DNA of 64,000 nt from Ktedonobacteraceae bacterium (GTDB lineage Bacteria > Chloroflexota > Ktedonobacteria > Ktedonobacterales > Ktedonobacteraceae), in assembly GCA_035653615.1 (NCBI GenBank), contig DASRBN010000022.1, forward strand, positions 62,001-126,000, in the 5' to 3' direction. Made by a program: the position numbers and the translations under genes. The notes under the pieces were generated by a model. The model was not told where the DNA came from and searched no databases. It saw only the letters and a program-made list of their open reading frames with translations. Positions 59,971 through 64,000 of the stretch are shown here, piece after piece (the first letter of the stretch is position 1; each line of letters begins with the position of its first letter).

Positions 59971-60594
59971 ATGGAAAGAGTGCTCATTGTTGCCAAAACT
60001 CACCTGGGAAACGATGCCTGTGTTGGTGGATTAGCCCTCGATACGAACAGGAATGTACGCCTGCTGCGCCCCGGGGGCTTGCATCAACCAGAGAACACGC
60101 CTTTTGAAGTTGGACAAATCTGGGAAGTAGATTTTCGCCCGGTCTCTCGCGTTACTCCGCCTCATATTGAGGATGTTATCGTAACAGAGGAACAGTATAT
60201 CGGTCAGCAACCGAACTTACGAGATTTCCTGCTGGAGCGTGTTCAACCCTGGCATGGTGGGCCAGAGAAGCTATTTGATGGGATGCTGGTGTTAGAGGGC
60301 CTGAGCGGCTATATTTCCAGACGAAAAGGGATACCAACGTGCAGTGTTGGATTCTGGCTGCCCGATAGTTCACTCATCATGACCTTAAAAAACAACAAAC
60401 CGTCCTATCAGATCATGGATGGAAACGGTAGCCGTTTTGGAAGATCATTTGCGATAAAGTATGTTGGCTTCGCTCCCCCGAAGTATCGGATTCCCGCCGG
60501 AAGTTTGCTACGCGTTTCCCTTGCTCGCTGGTGGGTGCAGTCAGAGGTGAATGAGGAGAGATGTTACCTGCAACTTTCGGGATGGTATCTATAA
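59971..60594 (+). CDS. Dual OB-fold-like protein of unknown function
   Basis: A 207-residue protein. Its N-terminus ERVLIVAKTHLGNDACVGGL, the segment FEVGQIWEVDF, and the late YRIPAGSLLRVSLARWW followed by CYLQLSGWYL are like the dual OB-containing domain found in poorly known bacterial proteins. ATG 59971 begins at the family start; upstream is GGGGG about 13 bases away, and a TTG at 59929 is possible. It is in line with the two DUF488 genes, though the palindrome lies between them. A nucleic-acid-related role is guessed from the OB folds. Confidence 0.65.
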   Translation: MERVLIVAKTHLGNDACVGGLALDTNRNVRLLRPGGLHQPENTPFEVGQIWEVDFRPVSRVTPPHIEDVIVTEEQYIGQQPNLRDFLLERVQPWHGGPEKLFDGMLVLEGLSGYISRRKGIPTCSVGFWLPDSSLIMTLKNNKPSYQIMDGNGSRFGRSFAIKYVGFAPPKYRIPAGSLLRVSLARWWVQSEVNEERCYLQLSGWYL

Positions 60595-60621
60595 AAAAAG
60601 AGCCTCTAATCTAGAGGCTCT
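60593..60621 (-). terminator. Intrinsic terminator of the molybdoenzyme gene
   Basis: Read on the reverse strand, AGAGCCTCT pairs with AGAGGCTCT around a five-base loop (60599-60621) and is followed by seven T (60599-60593). It fits a classic intrinsic terminator for the reverse-strand gene and also separates it from the convergent OB-like gene. Confidence 0.85.
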
Positions 60622-60644
60622 CAACATCTTACTCCTGGCCTTTC

Positions 60645-61253
60645 CTACCAGTAGCGCTCCTCTTCCCAGGGGTCGGCATGGTTATGGTAGCCGCGCTGCT
60701 CCCAGAAGCCGGGGCGGTCGTGTTCCATGAATTCCAGGCCATCGAACCACTTGGCGCTTTTGTAGAAGTAGAGTTTCGGGACGACGAGGCGCACCGGGCC
60801 ACCGTGTTCGATCTCGAGGTCCTGCCCATCGTGTTTGATGGCGATCAGCACATCATCGTCGTCGAGGTCGGCAAGCGGCATATTGGTGGTGTAGCCGGTC
60901 CAGGAATGGGCCATGACATATTTTGCCTCTGGCAAAGGCTTCGCGCGCTGCAAAATCTCGCGGATGGGAACGCCTTCCCAGGTATTGTCGTAGCGGCTCC
61001 ACGTCGTGACGCAGTGAATATCGGTGGTGATGGTAATGCGGGGCAATTCGAGGAATTCTTCCCAGGTGAGTTCAAAAGGGTTTTCCACTTTGCCGGCAAT
61101 CCTCAGTTTCCAATTGGCGGGAAGCCCTTTGGGAGTGCGCTCGTAGCTAAGTATAGGCCATTTTTTGGTCAGGTATTGTCCAGGTGGCAAGCGATCTTTG
61201 CCATCGGGGAGTTGTTCGATTTCCGTTCTCGATTTTTTACCAAACAATTGCAT
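60645..61253 (-). CDS. Sulfite-oxidase-like molybdopterin oxidoreductase
   Basis: A 202-residue protein with the molybdopterin-binding fold of sulfite oxidases, in the short YuiH-like group without heme or dimerisation domains. Cys81 in TDIHCVTTWSRYDNTWEGV is the expected molybdenum ligand. HGGPVRLVVPKLYFYKSAKW is the second conserved block. It has no Tat signal, so it acts in the cytoplasm. AAAGGAGC lies eight bases before the ATG. The physiological substrate is not known. A strong terminator lies just after the stop. Confidence 0.9.
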   Translation of the reverse strand: MQLFGKKSRTEIEQLPDGKDRLPPGQYLTKKWPILSYERTPKGLPANWKLRIAGKVENPFELTWEEFLELPRITITTDIHCVTTWSRYDNTWEGVPIREILQRAKPLPEAKYVMAHSWTGYTTNMPLADLDDDDVLIAIKHDGQDLEIEHGGPVRLVVPKLYFYKSAKWFDGLEFMEHDRPGFWEQRGYHNHADPWEEERYW

Positions 61254-61600
61254 GGAATATTGCTCCTTTATCTTTTCGCTTATGCCCCGGTTTAAGAGTC
61301 CGGTCTCATCTTTCTAAGACGCTCTTACTATGTACGTCAGAGCCAACGATATTTTTCGTGTCCCTCATAATATAGACTATGCGAACACTAGAACGTTACA
61401 ACCGGTGAATCGTATATTCTTTGATTGTATTGTGCCGTGCAAAGCAGTTGCGCAACTACTTTAGGAACACTACAATAGGGAATGATTATTCCTGATAATT
61501 CAGGTACGTTTTGCCGGACCTGATGGATGTCTCTGGACTGGAAGAAGTTCATTTCCACCGGGACGAACTCATACAACACTGGTAAGAAGGAGAGACGGCT
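61254..61600. other. 347-base divergent intergenic region with palindromes
   Basis: No gene is seen. A perfect 12-bp palindrome, AGTTGCGCAACT, is at 61446-61457, and GGAAT-GATT-ATTCC at 61479-61492. Both could be operators for either the molybdoenzyme or the membrane-protein gene. No convincing sigma-70 promoter was found by reading. Confidence 0.4.
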
Positions 61601-63514
61601 ATGATTATCCTGCTCCTGGCACTGATTGGCGCACTCATTATAATGGCGATACTGAGCTTTGGACGGCTATGGTTTGGACGCCGCGAGATGTTTGACCGGC
61701 AAAAGTTCATTCGCTGGTTCGTTGGATACTTTATCTTCAACTTTCTGCTCTGCTTGCTGATTGTTTACGCCTCCGAACCCGCGCTGACCGGTCCTTTTGG
61801 AGGCTGGCAGTGGGTGTTATGGCCGCTGGTCATCAGCAGTATAGGAAATCTCTTTGCTTTTGCTCGCCCGGCGCTTAGCACGCTGGAAGATATCTCAGCG
61901 GCCAGCCAGGGCCAGCGAATCACGCGTAGTACTTCGGCATCGTTACCCGTGAGTGCATCGCGTGGAGCTATCGCCGCCGGTATATTTGGCCTGGTTTTCG
62001 CCGTCGTGATAGGACTGCTGGTCGCCGGTTTGATCGTCGTCTTTACTACCTGGTTCGATTCGAACGCCAAAGCCCTGGCAGCTATTCCTCATGTTACTAT
62101 AGAAAAGTCGCCTACACTTCCACCGACCGATCCAAACAATATTGTACTGGTCAGCCAGAGTGTCGCCTCATATAAAGGACAGCAGGTGCTGGGGGCCAAC
62201 GGGCAGAATCTTGGCTCAACCTACAATCTCGATCCCAACAGCTATACTTTGCAATCGATTGATCACCATCTGTATTATGTCGCGCCGTTGTCTTACAACA
62301 ATATTTTTGCGAACCTGTCCAGCAGCACGACGCCTGGTTTTGTGGTGGTGGATGCCGAAAACCCGCAGGCTGTACCCACGCTACGTACCGGAGGCAGCAA
62401 TACTATCCGCTACCTGCCAGGCGCGCTGCTGAATCAGGACCTGTTGAGGCATGTTTATCTGAGCGGGTATACCTATGGTAAACTCGTTGATCCCACGTTG
62501 GAGCTTGATGACAGCTTTCATCCTTACTGGACCATCTCACTTATGCAGCCCACACGTGGCTATACCGGGGATGTGTTGAGTGAGGTACTGATCGTCGATG
62601 CGCATACCGGGGACATCACTAAGTACGCGCCTCAAAATGCCCCGTCGTGGGTGGATCGCGTCATGCCTGCCGCTACGGTGACTCAATACCTGACATGGTG
62701 GGGCCTGTATCACGCCGCACCGTGGTTCAATCCCTCTGGCATGGGACAGCAAACACCGGCGAGCGACCCACAACTGCTTTACAACAACATCGACCAGCCG
62801 GTCTGGCTGATTCCGATGACTTCCTCATCGACCAATGATAACTCCAGCACGGGTGTCTTCCTTTTCGACACGCATAAAAATGCGGCACAATTCTACCCGC
62901 TGTCGGGATTGGGCATCGGCAGCAATGTATCGAGTACCATTCAATCAACGCGAGCCAATATTCGCGGCTACACGGTGGACAGCATTCAACTCTACCAGAT
63001 CGACAATACGCCTACATGGGTAGCCATCTTCGTGCAAAGTACCGACAGCGGCGACATTTTCCAGGCCGTGGGGATTGTCGATGCCAGAAATCTGAACGGC
63101 AGCAATGTGCAGTTTGAACCTACCCTCTCAGCTGCGCTGGCGGATTATAGTCAATGGCTCGTCCAGCTGGGAAGCGGTGGCAGTGGAGGTGGATCTCCTG
63201 GTGGAGGAACAACGCAAACGGTGACGGGAAAAGTCTTGCGTATCTCCCCGGTTCAGCAGGGGAGCAATACGATTTACTATATCCAGATTGCCGGGCAAAA
63301 TGTGATCTTCGAGGCGAATCTGTCCCTTTCGCCGAAACTACCGCTTGTGCAGGCCGGGGATACGATAACGGGAAGTTATTTGAATGCCGGCGGGGAAACG
63401 GTGCAATTCCAGAGTTTCGATGACCTGAGCATTAATCTGAGCGGCAATGGAACACCGACCGCGGGAGGGTCACCAACGCCATCGCCTTCACCAGGGGCGA
63501 CGGCGACACCTTAG
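61601..63514 (+). CDS. Large membrane protein with exported beta-rich domain
   Basis: A 637-residue protein. Four hydrophobic segments lie in the first 155 residues (about 1-22, 36-57, 68-87, 125-152). The remaining 480 residues should be outside the cell, with no cysteines and several stretches of Asn/Ser/Thr. A Gly/Ser linker (about 525-540) precedes a last domain of about 70 residues, TQTVTGKVLRISPVQQGSNT onward, similar to the beta units of the lipoprotein at 34432-35280. The tail is Pro/Thr-rich. AAGGAGAG precedes the ATG. I do not recognise the main domain. Confidence 0.7.
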   Translation: MIILLLALIGALIIMAILSFGRLWFGRREMFDRQKFIRWFVGYFIFNFLLCLLIVYASEPALTGPFGGWQWVLWPLVISSIGNLFAFARPALSTLEDISAASQGQRITRSTSASLPVSASRGAIAAGIFGLVFAVVIGLLVAGLIVVFTTWFDSNAKALAAIPHVTIEKSPTLPPTDPNNIVLVSQSVASYKGQQVLGANGQNLGSTYNLDPNSYTLQSIDHHLYYVAPLSYNNIFANLSSSTTPGFVVVDAENPQAVPTLRTGGSNTIRYLPGALLNQDLLRHVYLSGYTYGKLVDPTLELDDSFHPYWTISLMQPTRGYTGDVLSEVLIVDAHTGDITKYAPQNAPSWVDRVMPAATVTQYLTWWGLYHAAPWFNPSGMGQQTPASDPQLLYNNIDQPVWLIPMTSSSTNDNSSTGVFLFDTHKNAAQFYPLSGLGIGSNVSSTIQSTRANIRGYTVDSIQLYQIDNTPTWVAIFVQSTDSGDIFQAVGIVDARNLNGSNVQFEPTLSAALADYSQWLVQLGSGGSGGGSPGGGTTQTVTGKVLRISPVQQGSNTIYYIQIAGQNVIFEANLSLSPKLPLVQAGDTITGSYLNAGGETVQFQSFDDLSINLSGNGTPTAGGSPTPSPSPGATATP

Positions 63515-63600
63515 CAGGCTATGCAAAGCAAGCAGAACATGATATCATTGCAGTACAAGCAGAAGCGAGTCAGGCCATGGCGCAGAAAGCGAGGGAACAG

Positions 63601-63993
63601 ATGGCCCACTACTTTACACGAGAAGAGGCTGAAGCTTTACTCCCCCAGATTACTGTTGTGCTGCTTCAGATTCAGAAACACCGGCAGGCTATGCAGCAGA
63701 CCGAGGAGGAACTGGGAATGCTGCATGCCCAGGCCATGGGGAATGGGCATCACTTGCATGGGCGTATCGCGAAAGTGCAGAAAGAACTGGCGCAACAACT
63801 CCAGGTGTTAGAGGCGTTGGTCGAGGAATTGCACGCATTTGGATGTGAGTTGAAGGACCCCGGTATTGGTTTGATTGATTTTCTCAGTTTGCGTAACGGT
63901 CGCGAGGTCTACCTTTGCTGGCACCTGGGCGAGGAGCGCATCAATTTCTGGCACTATCTCGACGCTGGCTTTGCCGGTCGTCAACCCCTGTAA
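63601..63993 (+). CDS. DUF2203 family protein
   Basis: A 130-residue protein of the DUF2203 family. It begins MAHYFTREEAEALLPQI, has a helical middle, and ends FGCELKDPGIGLIDF and GREVYLCWHLGEERINFWHYLD, the conserved family block. ATG 63601 is chosen because it matches the usual family start and GAGGGA lies five bases upstream; an in-frame ATG at 63577 would add eight residues. The reading frame is complete before the window ends. Function is unknown. Confidence 0.85.
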   Translation: MAHYFTREEAEALLPQITVVLLQIQKHRQAMQQTEEELGMLHAQAMGNGHHLHGRIAKVQKELAQQLQVLEALVEELHAFGCELKDPGIGLIDFLSLRNGREVYLCWHLGEERINFWHYLDAGFAGRQPL

Positions 63994-64000
63994 CTGCTAC

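Overview
The window reads as a chromosomal segment of a spore-forming, mycelial-type Chloroflexota bacterium, most likely class Ktedonobacteria. This is an inference from gene content, since no rRNA is present to prove it. The grounds are the density of Ser/Thr kinases, FHA domains and large sensor kinases, Zn-ribbon proteins with disordered linkers, a prkA-yeaH-spoVR stress/sporulation operon, and many dispersed long-armed palindromes. No tRNA, rRNA, prophage, insertion sequence or CRISPR array was found.

Layout. 0.2-5.3 kb: secreted matrixin-like protease, lipoprotein, release factor 1 (prfA), a class V aminotransferase and a HAD hydrolase, followed by a palindromic/tandem repeat block. 5.7-9.5 kb: an APC-type permease fused to a histidine kinase, then a reverse-strand Nudix regulator/nicotinamidase-like pair (NAD metabolism). 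9.7-15.1 kb: a propeller gene remnant, a nucleotidyltransferase gene pair, a pseudokinase-DinG helicase fusion and an unknown gene. 15.2-25.2 kb: a KdpD-like/PAS/GAF histidine kinase, a Zn-ribbon/GPGGYREDR-repeat/HTH protein, and a HIT, three glycosyltransferase and S9 peptidase operon. 25.4-33.2 kb: a signalling block (kinase-FHA, membrane FHA protein with WGAQ repeats, kinase-Zn ribbon, then a divergent histidine kinase/response regulator pair and a Zn-ribbon membrane protein). 33.3-40.2 kb: HOGA1-like aldolase, lipoprotein, tail-anchored DnaJ protein, CDF metal exporter, dnaA and a lipoprotein. 40.5-49.5 kb: Zn-ribbon/FHA protein, CrtI-like oxidoreductase, MurA with Asp in place of the catalytic Cys, a degenerate receiver protein, SAM hydroxide adenosyltransferase and a NarX/LiaS-type kinase. 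49.6-58.6 kb: the prkA-yeaH-spoVR operon. 58.6-64 kb: two DUF488 genes, a dual-OB-like gene, a sulfite-oxidase-like molybdoenzyme, a large membrane protein and a DUF2203 protein.

The most striking feature is at 50-58.5 kb. All three genes of the prkA-yeaH-spoVR operon carry their own intein of about 410-425 residues, each with a LAGLIDADG endonuclease, and each sits inside the most conserved motif of its host: SDPK|SQD in PrkA, the MIDAS site DVSG|S of the YeaH VWA domain, and NEGWA|S of SpoVR. The SpoVR intein also carries a LacI-type helix-turn-helix. The operon follows a plausible promoter and a roughly 410-base leader with repeated hairpins. The whole stress-kinase module would therefore be inactive until three separate splicing events occur.

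Other points of interest are the pseudokinase-helicase fusion, the permease-kinase fusion, the C-to-D MurA, an exact CRP-type palindrome upstream of an isolated dnaA, the RGG-like low-complexity protein, and two families of dispersed palindromes.
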